This document shows positions 33,275 to 44,782 of a stretch of 64,000 bases of DNA, piece after piece. The position numbers and the translations under genes are program-made. The notes below the pieces were generated by a model, which saw only the letters and a list, made by a program, of their open reading frames with translations, made no database searches and was not told the DNA's origin. Numbering within the stretch: the first letter of the stretch is position 1; every line of letters starts with the position of its first letter. Location: contig UYJD01000010.1 of the NCBI GenBank assembly GCA_900618795.1, positions 1,249,956 through 1,313,955 of the forward strand, written 5' to 3'. This DNA is from Cyanodermella asteris (Eukaryota; Ascomycota; Lecanoromycetes; Ostropales; Stictidaceae).

Positions 33275-34512
33275 GTTGATGCCTGGTCGTAGATTTCAAG
33301 TCCGAGGGGTAGGATGTATGGACCGTTGCGATATGTGGTAGCCTGTGTGTGGTGAGGCCTTGAAACTGGGGTGTGATGCGGCGGTCTGACGAACGTGACA
33401 CCTGTGAGACAGCGTCAGGGTAGATGGATGTTGGCGCAAGCAGCACGGGTGATGGTGCATGTGTTGAAGATGGTCGTTTGGGTTGGTGAAGGACAGGGCG
33501 GCGGCGCTGGCACAAGAATCACAGTGAAAGGGTGGAATAGAGTGGTAGGCGTTGGTGGAGGACTGAACTACGTCGGTTGTCAGCTTGGCGAATGGGAAGC
33601 CGCGATAGGGGATAGGGGGGCGAAGCGCAGCCCGTTCCTTGTCCGCGAAGCGATTTACCCGCCGGGCAGATGATTCTATTCAATCTGCAACTACAATAGA
33701 CCTACGCAACAATACATGTATGGATGCAGGGCTGAACTGGCCTACAAGGATCAGTGCGCAGGCACGTTCTTTGTGCAATTCTGCAGGTCCGCACAGGTCT
33801 CAAACCGTGGTTGACTTCATTCTTCGAGTCTGATCGCAATGACCTGGGCTCGGGAATGGCGTCGAGGAATCGATGTTTGTCCACTCCTGGGTTTCGTCTT
33901 ATTTGGCAAAAATGGACGATGGCACAAGACTCGCCTATCCAGGTGTTGAGCGGAATGAGACGGGGCCAGTACCGGGTTGCATTCAAGGAGCCTGTACAGC
34001 TTCTTCCCATTTCAGAAGTCTACCAAAAATGGCCTGCAGAGAGAAAAAAATACAGCCTTTTCTTCTGCACCGTCTGGAGCTGATTGCGTTATGAATCGAA
34101 TTATCCAAAGACTTTTTGTTCTTTCAGTGACCGAATTTGAGCATTGGGTACCGTGTTGCTGCAAGCGTCATGCGATTGATACACTGGCACCCCAAGTTCA
34201 ATAGACAAATACATAGGGGCATGGATCAAACTGACAGGGATTCATCAACGAGTGTCCTTGAACACTACATCATCATAGGTACTAGGCAAGAGCACGCAGC
34301 CGCTCCTCGACTCTTCAGAAGCCATACCGGCGCGGGCATACAAGGCTCCGAGAAAGCTCCGGAACGGCACAACCTGACTCCGCTCAGGCATCGGACATTG
34401 GTCTTACTGCGCACATGCGATTCAGCCGAGGAACACTTCACGCTCCACCACATGCTATGAAACACTCATCTGTCGCTGCTTCTAGGCAGCTCTATCCCTG
34501 CACCTCGCAGCC
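33275..34512. other. Divergent intergenic region (SEC4 / peroxin)
   Basis: About 1.2 kb with only short frames in conflicting phases and no recognisable content. Probably the two promoters plus untranslated leaders. Confidence 0.4.
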
Positions 34513-36138
34513 ATGGACGCCTCCGAGCCCAAGGTTATCAGAAACCACGATGAGCCCATCCCCCTCATAAATCCTCGAGCCGACCAATCACCCGAGGCCG
34601 CGGCCCAGAATCGTGATGGCAAGGCAGCAATGAAACAAGATGCCGTCCAGACGCCAAAGAGGAGTAAATTCTCTATCCAGGACAGACTCTTTTCAAAGTT
34701 CGTTCGCTCTGTTTGATTCATAATTCGCTTGCCGTTCTGCAACCCCCTCCCCTCCCATCCCAACATGTTGACCGCTTCCGCAATATACTATGCGTACTCA
34801 AAAAAGTCTTCGTCTTCTGCGGACGATTCCCCTGTTCGCAAGAGGGACAAGTTCAAAGCAGCTGCCATTGCTTTCAAAGAAGCCGCTTACCCAGAATCCA
34901 AGAATGCTGAGACTGCCATCAGGTTACTCGAACAAATTGTTCCTGCCGAGGATGTCGTGCCCAACGTCCACACCACCAAGGACATCCCAGCCATCAACAA
35001 ACCGAGCTTCAGCCTTCCGATCATGGCAACCAGCTTCCGGCGATTCAACGCAAGAATAGGTATCGTGTTTGTGTTCCAGGAGAACCTCACCCACCTTTTG
35101 GCTTGGACGTACCCAACTCAAACGCTGTCGCTCGGCCTTGCTCTTACCTTTCTCATCCTTAATCCAAGGTTGATACCCCTTGTGCCATTCCTCATCGCCC
35201 TCTTTTACGTCTTGATCCCATCTTATCTATCCCGGCATCCACCACCTCCGACGCCATCTTTGCCCCAGCTAGCAGCTTCCATCGACGGACCACCATTGGC
35301 GCCAGCGAAGCACATTACTCCGGCTGCCGACTTCTCATCCGACTTTCTGAGAAATATGCGGGATCTCCAGAATGTCATGACAGACTTTGCTGACGGGCAC
35401 GACGCTATCGTGGCTCTGATCAACCCAGCTACCAACTTCTCCGACGAGACGCGCAGCAGCGCCATCTTCCTCGTCCTCGTGTTTACCTGTGGAGCCCTTA
35501 CTCTCTTCGGCCAGTTCTTGCCTTGGAAGACTATGGCCGTCGTCACGACTTGGACACTCATCGGTCTCGGTCACCCGAAGGTACAGGCTCTGATAGCCGA
35601 GCACTACGATGGAACCATCAAGCCGACTGCCAGCTCTCTACATAGGCAGTTCGAACAGTGGATCTCACGCGATATCGTCCTTGGAGGAGCAGCAGAAAGC
35701 CGAGAAGTCGAGATCTTCGAGCTCCAGCGCCGCAGAGGTGCATCCGCATTCTCCAGCCCCGCCAACGCCGGCGGCGTAATAGAATACGAGCCCTGGGTCT
35801 TTGGGCCCAGCTGCTGGGAGCCACGTGCGCCTTCGCGCGTATCCGGTGCTCGTCCGAAAGGGTCCAGATTCTTCGAGGATGTTGCTGCGCCGGAAGGTTG
35901 GGAGTGGCAGAGCAAGAAATGGGTGCTGGATCTCGACAGCAAGGAATGGGTGGAGGCGAGGATGTTGGGGGATGTTGAGGTCGAAATGGAGGGTGAGAGG
36001 TGGGTTTACGATATTGAGGAGAATGGCGGAAGCCAGAAACGTGGCGAGTGGAGGAGGAGGCGCTGGGTGCGTTTGGTGCGCAGGAAGGTGTATCGCAGGT
36101 CGGACTTGAACCCGAAGTCACCGAAGAGAAAGGCCTGA
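34513..36138 (+). CDS. Peroxisomal membrane peroxin, Pex28/Pex29-like (Pex24 and dysferlin domains)
   Basis: Two exons, 34513-34697 and 34923-36138 (466 aa), joined across a 225-nt intron with an unusual GTTCGT donor and CAG acceptor. The join restores SIQDRLFSKLLEQIVPAED, the family's N-terminal signature. Residues about 85-260 hold the Pex24-type membrane region, with FRRFNARIGIVFVFQENLTHLLAW, paired hydrophobic segments (LSLGLALTFLILNPRLIPLV) and a later pair near residue 220. The C-terminus is a dysferlin-like domain with EYEPWVFGP, PEGWEWQSKKWVLD and GEWRRRRWVRLVRR. Such peroxins sit at ER-peroxisome contacts and control peroxisome number and size. Which family member (28, 29, 24) cannot be fixed by eye. 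The intron is long for this window, so the 5' structure is less certain than the domain call. Confidence 0.85.
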
Positions 36139-36309
36139 AAGGACCTGCATGAACATGAACGTTTATGAGCCAATGAAATTGATACAGGTTCACCCGTTCA
36201 CAGAGTTCAGACTGCGATGTATATCATCATCGCTTATGCTGTAGGGATTACCTCGGAGCGTGGATCAGGTTTGGGATGTGGTGGCGCATCATATTCCACC
36301 AATATGAGC

Positions 36310-37045
36310 TTACTGTGTAGTGACCGCGGGATCAATCACCCTATAATTCTCATCCAACCAGTTCGAGTCTTCCTTGTACCATCCCATCTCCTCCCACACC
36401 TGCGTCTCCCGCCTACTCCCCAACCTGATCCCAAAGTTTCGCAAACGACTCCGGCGTATGCCGAAATTGCGCACTATCCAACCCCCTTCATCGACCACAT
36501 ACACGACCTGACATTCCCAATCTGGCATCCCACAACCTGGCTACCCGGCTTTGCAGCAAGCACATCTACAAGCCGCTTACAAGCCAGGACCTGATCCTCC
36601 CAAACCCACTGGTGCAGCATATGGAAAGCACTGAAAAATTTGACCGTCTCCTTTCTGCGCGCAGTCTCCTCGTTCTTCCCGTCCAGGATATCGGCTTCTG
36701 CGTACTGCATGCTAAATCTGTCGCGGTCATGAAACAGCTCGTATCCGACGTCCTAGTGGCTGACTACATCGAGAGCGCGTAGGTTCCAGGCGGGTGCGAG
36801 GTCGAAGACGGGCCGGCGCAGGTCGTGGCCGATGAGTGAGCCGATTTCCATTATCATTGCGCCATTTTGGCGGCGCTAGATGATCTCCGGGTAGGCCGGG
36901 GCCGGTTGATGTTGGGGGCGAAAAACAGGCCGACGCCGGTGCAGGGGTAGGATCGGATGGCCCAGGCTTTCTTTCGCTGATGAGGGCCGTCGGGTCAGTT
37001 TCTCGTTCGCGGCTCTCGAAGTATGCTACCTTAATCCAAGGCTAA
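36310..37045 (-). pseudogene. Dead SAM-dependent methyltransferase
   Basis: Reading the minus strand from about 37045: EKxKAWAIRSYPCTGVGLFF-like sequence, a frameshift, then PAYPEII, a TAG (36876-36878), MIMEIGSLIGHDLRRPVFDLAP (motif I of the SAM fold) and LRALDVVSH. A second TAG (36753-36755) stands where the family has Trp, followed by DVGYELFHDRDRF, MQYAEADIL, MLHQWVWEDQVLACKRLV and GSQVVGCQIGN. A second frameshift precedes the tail, EEMGWYKEDSNWLDENYRVID. This order is that of small fungal methyltransferases often found near secondary-metabolite genes. At least two frameshifts and two stops make it non-functional. The second stop is a TGG-to-TAG change, which on the other strand is CpA to TpA. 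Confidence 0.75.
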
Positions 37046-37718
37046 AGGGCCACGGCTTGCCATTACGGTGTCAATGTACTTATCGAAGTCGGATATCTAC
37101 CATGGCGAGGCAGATGGCTCTTTGATCTTTGAGTAGGCAGGCTCACAGTGAGCGGCCTTGGTCTGAGCCGACATTGTCACGGGTTCTGGCGGAGTACCAT
37201 GGGCCTCAGCTTGAAATAATTTTGAAAATTGATGGGCTCAGCTTGGAGTGATTCGGAGAGTAATAGGCTTAGCTGAACAATGACATCTCGGGCGGGAGCT
37301 TTAATGCTTCCGCAGGCTCTTACTAAAAAGCCTCCTTTTCCGGTCTCATCACTTTCCTACTAGAGGAAAATATATGCATGGCGAGCTGACACTAGTCTTT
37401 GCAAAGATGCTGACCATATAACTACCCAAAGAGGCTCGTCAACTCCAAACATACCTCGAAGACTCTTCAGATCGGATTCTCTACTACCGATTCATCATAT
37501 ATCCAATAGGATCATCACATGCTTGACAAGCAAAGCAGCAAAAATATTTCATGCGCATCGACTTCAGTTAGCACTCTTTGCATGTTGGTGGTGACTACAA
37601 GTTGCCCACCTCGTGCTTGTTCGCATGTTGAGGTCGGTGCCAAGGAAATGCCTGACTCAGCAACTTCAATCTCATTCGAGCTCCCTCAGGCTCACACCTC
37701 GAGCAGCCACACAATTCA
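37046..37718. other. Intergenic region before SAM50
   Basis: About 670 bases with no gene. Three loosely similar units around ggctcagctt occur at 37201, 37234 and 37265. The right part is the SAM50 promoter. Confidence 0.4.
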
Positions 37719-39289
37719 ATGGCGGCCCCTTCATCCGCAGAACGGTCAACGGTAAGTAAACCCCCTCAGTAAAACGAATATTGCTGACCTGTCAGATCTT
37801 CGCTCAATTGAGCGAACGCGTTGACCCGAAGCTCCAAGAAGAGAAGGACCGCTTGCGCGAAGCGCAACAATCTCAAAACTCACAAGCCCGCCTTGCCGAC
37901 CTCGCCGACAGCAATGCGACACTTCCCTGCACAATCAATCAGGTCCGGGTCGTGGGTGCGCATCATACCCGATCTCTTTTCCTCTCTCATGCCCTGTCCC
38001 ATCTGCTCGTCAAAGACAAGCCATATACTCTCCAGACCCTCATTCGCGATGTCACCGTCGGCTCCGAACGGTTGAACCGGTTCGACATCTTCCACGAACC
38101 GGTATCCATGTTCATTGATAGACCTGATCGCCCCGATGCCTCCCCGACCGACTTGGACGTCTTTTTCTCCGTCACCGAGAAGAATCGTATCACATTTCAG
38201 TCTGGCACAGAAGTCGGGAATGCGGAAGGAAACGCTTACGCCAACGCTCAATTCCGGAACATCTTTGGCGGTGCTGAAGCCCTCAACCTCAGCCTGACAT
38301 ACGGAACGCGGACAAGATCGGCATACCAGGCCGTTGCGCAGACACCGATCCTCGGAAACCCCAACCTTTGGGTCGAGGGTGGAGGCCTTCTCAGCACAAC
38401 GCAGAAGCCGTGGGCAAGCCATGACGAGATTCAAAGAGGAGGGTGGTCATTATTGCGCTATCTGACAGAGTCTGGGCACAGACACGAATTAAAGTATGGC
38501 TGGAACTGGCGGACAATCACAGGCCTTACGATGAATGCCTCACCAAGCGTGCGCTACGAGGCCGGTCACAACGTCAAAAGCAGCATCTCTCACACATGGA
38601 CCCGCGACACAAGAGACAACCCGACGTTACCGTCCAACGGTATCCTTGCCAAAACAGTTAACGAGCTTGCCGGACTTGGGCCTCTTGGAGGCGATGTTGC
38701 TTTTTGGAAATCGGAAATCGACACTCAGGCTGCTGTTCCTTTGCCGTATTTGGGTCACCACGGCTGGACGTTCACGACGGGTCTTCGCGCAGGCATGCTG
38801 TGTCCTCTTCCTCTTGGTAACGACGGCAAGATCCATGCCTCACGGCTCAGCGACCGATTTGTTCTCGGCGGCCCCTCCGACGTCCGTGGTTTCCGCATTG
38901 CTGGTCTAGGACCACGAGATGGTCAAGATGCGGTCGGTGGCGATTTATACGCTGCAGGCAGTGCCAACATCATGTTCCCCTTACCGCGAGTCGGCAAGGA
39001 GAGACCTTTCCGAGGACAGGCATTTGTTACTGCAGGCCGACTGTGCGCCCTCTCAACACCGGACTACGATGCATCAAAGGGGTTCACCGTCTCGGAGGTC
39101 CAAAAGGGACTGCAGGACACAATAGGGCGTATGAGCAGCGAACTCCCGAGCACGTCTGTTGGACTCGGCCTCGTCTATGCGCACCCCATTGCACGATTTG
39201 AGGTTAACGTTTCGCTTCCGCTGGTGGCGAGAGCTGGCGAGCAGACACGCAAAGGCCTTTCATTTGGCGTCGGCATCAACATGCTTTGA
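37719..39289 (+). CDS. SAM50: Mitochondrial outer-membrane assembly protein Sam50 (Tob55)
   Basis: Two exons, 37719-37751 (MAAPSSAERST) and 37796-39289, separated by a 44-nt intron with a perfect GTAAGT donor and a CTGAC branch site; 508 aa. One POTRA-like N-terminal domain (about residues 45-130, with VRVVGAHHTRSLFLSHAL) precedes a 16-strand Omp85 barrel. The barrel carries the conserved LSDRFVLGGPSDVRGFR, the LRGF-type motif of Omp85 loop 6, and ends GLSFGVGINML with a terminal aromatic/hydrophobic beta-signal pattern. Sam50 is the core of the SAM complex that inserts beta-barrel proteins into the mitochondrial outer membrane, receiving substrates from Tim9/Tim10. Length is normal. The start was chosen because it joins in phase to the long exon. 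Confidence 0.93.
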
Positions 39290-39806
39290 TCATGCCGTGT
39301 ATAAATAGCTGCATCTTTCCGCTCAGCTCGTGCGGCATGACCCCACGTTGGTTCTGACTGCCCTGGCCGGTCTCAAAACCTCGACTCGAGCTTTCTTGGC
39401 GACAGCACGCTACTGTAAACATAGAAAACAAATTTGAAAACGCATTCATCTCATAATGTGTCACCGCAGTTTCTCTGCTTGTCTCGTCGTTGTGTTGAGC
39501 ATCCAGTCTGATGGGCCCAACATCAGCAGGTACCCGCAATCGTGTCTATGTAGAATAGACTGCTTGTCGCTGTCTTCTTGCATTTGAGAATCCGAGTCAG
39601 ACTGGGACTTGGCATTGAAAACGCTACATAGGCTTGTACTGCGCCAAAGGCCTCGAATATGTTGTCTGAATTTAGTTCATGGATTCGTAGTAAGCGAGGC
39701 TCGTTACAACTAGAGACACCAACAAGGATGCGGATGGCACAGCTGTCAATCGTTACGAGACATTGCGAAGGCTAATAGGATACTGGTCCCGACGGCCTGA
39801 ATCCTA
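39290..39806. other. Convergent 3' flanks of SAM50 and PSO2
   Basis: About 520 bases between convergent stop codons. No coding content or repeat seen. Confidence 0.4.
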
Positions 39807-42353
39807 TTACCAGCTCGTTGCGCCATCACCAACCTTGAAAAGCCCGTTCTTCCGCTTCTCCTGGTCCCACTTCTCGATCCAACCCTTCATTCGCTCCCTG
39901 CTCTTGGCACTTCCAATGTTCACCGTTGGGATGATTTTGTCTATCCTCAACGCACAACAAAACATGGTCAACTCCCTGAAACTGCTGTGCTCGCTGTACG
40001 GTACCCCGAAACAGCTTGCCTCACGAGTACTTCCCCTCTGAGGCACAAGCTCGTGCATGGTGTATCTGCTTTTCCAATTCTCGGAGTGTAGAACAGTCTG
40101 CACCAATGGACTCTCGGTGAACCTGCTGTTTGGTGGACGATAATTCCAGCCACTCGGCCTGAATCCAACGATGCGAGAAAAATGAGGTTTGTAGGACGTC
40201 AAATAGTCTGCTAAAGTTTCGGCGCGGATCTCCATCAGCATCTGCATGTGCACCTGTGCTTCGAGAGGATCGTTGGTCAAGCGCGCTGTCAGCTCCGGAT
40301 CTTCCAGCGCTGCACAAATTCGCTGTTTTCCAGAAGATGCGTAGATCTTGCTGTTCAGTGCCTTTGCAATGCCCAGGCACACTCGTTCTTTGCCGATACT
40401 ATAGGTTCCGATGATAACAAGGAGCCGGCCTCGTCCTTTCTTGCCACTTGTCTTGGTCTCTTCGGCAAGCGTATTGCCATCTTCGTCCTGTGTGGCGCTT
40501 CGCACAAACTTGGCCATCCCGGTCCCTGCGCGCTCCCGCTTCGTTCGTTCCCATGAATCGGATTCGTCGACTTGATCCTTACTCAAGCTGATGCACATGT
40601 CTGCACAGGCCTGTATGACCTCTTGTTGGAGTGGGAAAGAGTACTTCGGCGTCAGGTATGTCGTGTCAAGATAGCAGACATCCAGTTTCTGCTCGCGCTT
40701 CTTTCCACCCACAACATCGACAACATCTGGACGAAGAAGAGGGTGTTGAACATGAGCGGGACAAGCTCGGAAGTCCCCGCAGTGCAGCACTCGTTGGACA
40801 CGATTCTTGCCGAGGACCTTCTCGTACAGGAACAGGGAGCTTCCAGGACAATGATTTGCCGAGATCATGGTAACGTAAACGCCTTTCGTGTTCGGAACCT
40901 CGACCTTCTTCTCGAATTCCAGCGGTACGACATATTTCGCATCAACCCGTAGTTGCTGCCTGACGAGATTCGCAGTGACCTTGCTGCAGTAGATTGGCCC
41001 GTGGCACCAAGAAGACGTAAGACCAATGTAGTGATCGCTGTGAAAATGGCTCAGGAAGTACGCATTGCAGCCTTGAACCGCACCATATCGGAAGGCGTCG
41101 ACACATATTGAGAATCCAGGCAATATCTTGTAGAATGGGCACGTCCTTTTGAAGGCAGGCTTGCCTCTGGATGCCACTTCGTTCGCGGCCGCTGTCGCCC
41201 ATGCCGCATCCTCCGCATGATTTGACATCAGTTTCGTGAAAGCGGAACCACTCGAGTCCTCTCTACCGAGAGTGAAAGGATTTTGTTGGCCGGGTCTGGC
41301 AATGGAAGCTTTCGTGAAGCGCTTCGCCGGCATTGGCAGCTCGGATTTGACGTTTGCGGGCTGTATCAGAGGCTTCGGTAGAGGCTTGGGCCGTCCGTCG
41401 AGGCAGTTGTTGACATGAGTAGATGCTTGTTCAGCTGTGATGCCCGCTAATGAGACGTTGCACAGCGGACAAGGCGGTGTATCTGAGTCCAGAGCACATT
41501 CCTCACGAGCTCGGAGGGCTTCGTCCTTCGCATCCTCACTTTGCTCAATCCCATCATCCTGCTCCTCCAATCGTCTTTGCTCCTCCGCGAACCGCCGTTC
41601 TAAGAATTCTTCGCCCATTTCTTCTAACATGTCGTCGTCAATCATGTCGTCAAAATCTTCTATATCATCATCGTACATTGCACTGGTCGCGTGCTCCATC
41701 AGTGCGGGTGGCCCAGATGTATCAGCGTCCTCTTTCGGATCTCTCGCCACACCTTCGTGCTCGTCATCCTCGGTTTTCACGGGGACCTCATCCTGCGGCG
41801 ATTCCCGACCAGATTCGTGACTCTCGATAGATTCATCCTCCTCCTGCTTGACCGACAATGCTGGGCTGAGTGTTCGACCCAGCAACTTCTTTGCTGTCTT
41901 CCTCTTCTTGACTGGCCCACCATCTTCATTGAACCTGGACACGTCTTGTGACTGGGTACGAGTGTTCGTCGGTGGCGACTGGTCTCGAGGTGGAGTTGGA
42001 ACATGGCTCTCGAAGCTCTCCTCTGGGTATGGGTCGACGGGGTCTCGAAAGAACAGTGCATCTTCATTCTGTGACCCTCGCTCGGCTTTCTTGAAGAAGC
42101 TCAAGATGCTGCTGTTTCCTTTCGAAGCAAGTCCGGTCGTTTTGACTTTGGCCTTTGGCGTGGATATCCTGCGAGTTGCGTTACCGCCTGCAAGAGGCAA
42201 CTTGTCCCCGAACGCCATGCTTGCTTGTCGAGCTGCTCTCGGTGGCGACTGATCATGAGTGGCGGACCTCGACTCCGGAGAGGGAGGTCGACCGAGCAAT
42301 TGTTTGCTCGGCAGCTCACCTCCATCATCTGCCACACGCGGCTTGCGGAACAT
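39807..42353 (-). CDS. PSO2: DNA cross-link repair nuclease Pso2/Snm1
   Basis: 848 aa from the ATG at 42353 (MFRKPRVADDGG); a GTG three codons upstream is not the start. The disordered N-terminus is followed by a UBZ4-type finger (CPLCNVSLAGI...HVNNC, about residue 300), a ubiquitin-binding module that guides the protein to stalled forks. The metallo-beta-lactamase/beta-CASP nuclease follows, with LSHFHSDHYIGL (the HxHxDH metal motif), ANHCPGSS, HCGDFRA and LDTTYL. The DRMBL C-terminal region ends with VPYSEHSSFREL. Pso2/Snm1 trims DNA around interstrand cross-links. All metal ligands are present, so it should be active. An acidic stretch (DDDIEDFDDMIDDDMLEE) lies just before the finger. Intronless; full length for filamentous fungi. 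Confidence 0.93.
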   Translation of the reverse strand: MFRKPRVADDGGELPSKQLLGRPPSPESRSATHDQSPPRAARQASMAFGDKLPLAGGNATRRISTPKAKVKTTGLASKGNSSILSFFKKAERGSQNEDALFFRDPVDPYPEESFESHVPTPPRDQSPPTNTRTQSQDVSRFNEDGGPVKKRKTAKKLLGRTLSPALSVKQEEDESIESHESGRESPQDEVPVKTEDDEHEGVARDPKEDADTSGPPALMEHATSAMYDDDIEDFDDMIDDDMLEEMGEEFLERRFAEEQRRLEEQDDGIEQSEDAKDEALRAREECALDSDTPPCPLCNVSLAGITAEQASTHVNNCLDGRPKPLPKPLIQPANVKSELPMPAKRFTKASIARPGQQNPFTLGREDSSGSAFTKLMSNHAEDAAWATAAANEVASRGKPAFKRTCPFYKILPGFSICVDAFRYGAVQGCNAYFLSHFHSDHYIGLTSSWCHGPIYCSKVTANLVRQQLRVDAKYVVPLEFEKKVEVPNTKGVYVTMISANHCPGSSLFLYEKVLGKNRVQRVLHCGDFRACPAHVQHPLLRPDVVDVVGGKKREQKLDVCYLDTTYLTPKYSFPLQQEVIQACADMCISLSKDQVDESDSWERTKRERAGTGMAKFVRSATQDEDGNTLAEETKTSGKKGRGRLLVIIGTYSIGKERVCLGIAKALNSKIYASSGKQRICAALEDPELTARLTNDPLEAQVHMQMLMEIRAETLADYLTSYKPHFSRIVGFRPSGWNYRPPNSRFTESPLVQTVLHSENWKSRYTMHELVPQRGSTREASCFGVPYSEHSSFRELTMFCCALRIDKIIPTVNIGSAKSRERMKGWIEKWDQEKRKNGLFKVGDGATSW

Positions 42354-42858
42354 TATCAACACGAGACTCCACTAGTGCCCGCCTGTCGTCGGACAAGAGA
42401 ACGGGTATGGACCTGGCGCTTGACTGTGCAGCAAGACTGGCATCCTTGGCTGCAGCCGAGGTCTTGACAAGGCGGTTCGTCATTCTGCGTCAGGGAACAT
42501 GAACGGCATGAATTACATCGAGTCGTTATCATCCTCCGGTTGTTCCACTAGCGTTTCCCATGTTCCCCTCACTAGGTCTATGTGTCGACCAGCCACTGGA
42601 TACAAAGGACCGGGATGTGACCAAACATCCATGTTAACTTGTGTGACGACCCGGACACTCTTGCATTGCACAAGAGATGACACGAGTTTCTTTAATGTCA
42701 TGGCGTGTTGCCCCATGCTTCCGTTGCTCCGCTACCTCCTCTCCTATGTACGAATATCCGGAACGATTCCGCATAGTCCGTTCGAGTGATTCTGTCTGCT
42801 ACCTTTGCATTCGGCCACTTGCTATCCTTGTTGAACCTTTTGTCTCTGAATTCCCGTT
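42354..42858. other. Divergent promoter region (PSO2 / BVMO)
   Basis: About 500 bases between divergent start codons. No gene supported; short frames only. Confidence 0.4.
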
Positions 42859-44782
42859 ATGACGGGCCCAGTACCATGGCTGCAGGCTCGGGCAAGCAAC
42901 TCCGAGTTCACCAAATCGGCGGTGACCATCATCGGGGCGGGCATGTCAGGCATGTGCCTTGCAATCGATCTGCTCAATCGAGGCATCACGAACTTCGTCA
43001 TACTCGAGAAGAGTGCCGGAGTTGGTGGGACTTGGAGAGATAACAAGTATCCTGGTTGTGCCTGTGACGGTGAGTACTCGAGTAATCCAAGTGCACGTGG
43101 ATGCGACGGCTGGGTTAATGGAGTATCGGCCTGGGTGGTCGCACAAGTCAAATGTCTGACCTTCAGCAGTTTGGTCCGCGCTGTACTCCTACTCATTCGC
43201 CCAAAAGTCGACGTGGTCAAGGTTATACCCCGGCCAGGAAGAAATTCTGGTAAGATAGCTGACACTTCCCGCACTTGACGCCCTTGTCTCTGCTGCTCAT
43301 GCTCGTTAGTCCTACCTTGTGGAAGTGGCATCAAAGTACAACTTGTATCAATACATTCGATCCAACACTACTGTCGAAAATGCGTCATGGGACCAAGCAA
43401 CGGCGAAATGGCAGACCTCAGTGCGAGTCAGCGGTGAGAAAGATGCGGAATACAACAAAGCATACACTATCGAGTCAGACTTTCTCATTTCAGCAGTCGG
43501 CCAGCTCAATCAACCAAGCTGGCCAACTATTCCTGGGCTGGACACGTTCGCCGGCAAAATCATGCATAGTGCGAGGTGGGACTGGAGCTACGATCTCACT
43601 GATAAGAAGATCGCCGTTATCGGAAATGGTGCGACGGCCGTCCAAATCGTCCCGGAGCTGGCCAAGGTCGCGAGGAAACTCACGATTTTTCAACGAACAC
43701 CAAACTGGGTTACGTACAGGCTCGACCGGCCCGTGCCAGGCGTTGTGCAGTCCCTGTTCAAGTGGTTTCCGCCGTCGCAATGGCTAGCGAGGTCTCTGAT
43801 GATGGATGCTCGCGAGGGCTTCTACGACGCAGTGGCTCATGAAGGAGGCGAGATGTCCACAATGATCCGGAACCAGTGTCTAGAAGCGATAGAGAAGAAC
43901 TTTCCTGGGGAGAAGAATGCGGCCATACGTGATGCACTCATCCCAAAATACTCACCATTGTGCAAACGAGTCATTATCTCGGATGATTTTTACCCCACGC
44001 TAGCGCGAGACAATGTTGTTCTTGAGACGCGCTCCATCCAAGGCATCACAGAGACAGGCATTGAATTGGCGGATGGTGGAGGGCTCGAGCATGTTGACCT
44101 GATAATATGCGCGACCGGTTTCAAAACATTGCAGTTCTTCCATCCCATTCAGATTACAGGAGAAGGCGGAAGGACGTTGGACGACGTCTGGACTGACGGT
44201 GCACAAGCACTCTATGGTGCGTAAACTCAGCTCTTTCCCTGACTTCTACTGACTTCAATAGGCATGATGGTCGAATCGATGCCAAATTTCGGCTGCCTTT
44301 ACGGTCCGAACACTAACCTTGGCCACAGCAGCATCGTCCTCATGATCGAGCAGCAAACACGCTACCTCAACACTCTCATCGAAAAAGTGCTCACCACTCG
44401 ATCAGCCGGAAACAAGATGTTCAAGTTGATACCGAAGCGAGAACGAATCGAAGCCCACAACGCAGCTTTGCAAGAAAAGCTGAAGACTACTGTGTTTGCG
44501 GATCCGAGCTGCAACTCCTGGTACAAGACTGCAGATGGTAAGATCACCAACAACTGGTCTGACTCCGTAGTGGCGTATCAAAAAATGCTCTCAACCGTGG
44601 ACTGGTCGGACTTTGATGATGAAGAACAAATCACGGTCAAGAAAACTAAAGAGTATATTGGTCGGGTCAGAGAGGAGAGCTTGATCAGCGTGAGCCAGCT
44701 GAAGACGTTGGGAATTGTAGGAGCTCTGGCCGGGGCAGCAGCCATTGCAGCCAAAAAACTTCCAGCGCACTTGCGGCTCTGA
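42859..44782 (+). CDS. Type I Baeyer-Villiger monooxygenase (FAD/NADPH flavoprotein)
   Basis: Four exons: 42859-43069, 43170-43249, 43310-44216 and 44262-44782, giving about 572 aa. The FAD fold is [13 protein letters not shown]; the BVMO fingerprint FxGxxxHxxxW is exact ([11 protein letters not shown]); the NADPH fold is [16 protein letters not shown] and [12 protein letters not shown] follow. Such enzymes insert oxygen next to a carbonyl, giving esters or lactones; the substrate cannot be told. The first intron ends in CAGCAG, and using the second AG gives [14 protein letters not shown], which lines up best with the family (CDVPSHLYSYSF). The last 35 residues include a hydrophobic helix ([18 protein letters not shown]), possibly a membrane anchor. 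Its 3' end overlaps the broken P450 on the other strand by 98 bases, suggesting they were once partners in one pathway. Confidence 0.9.
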
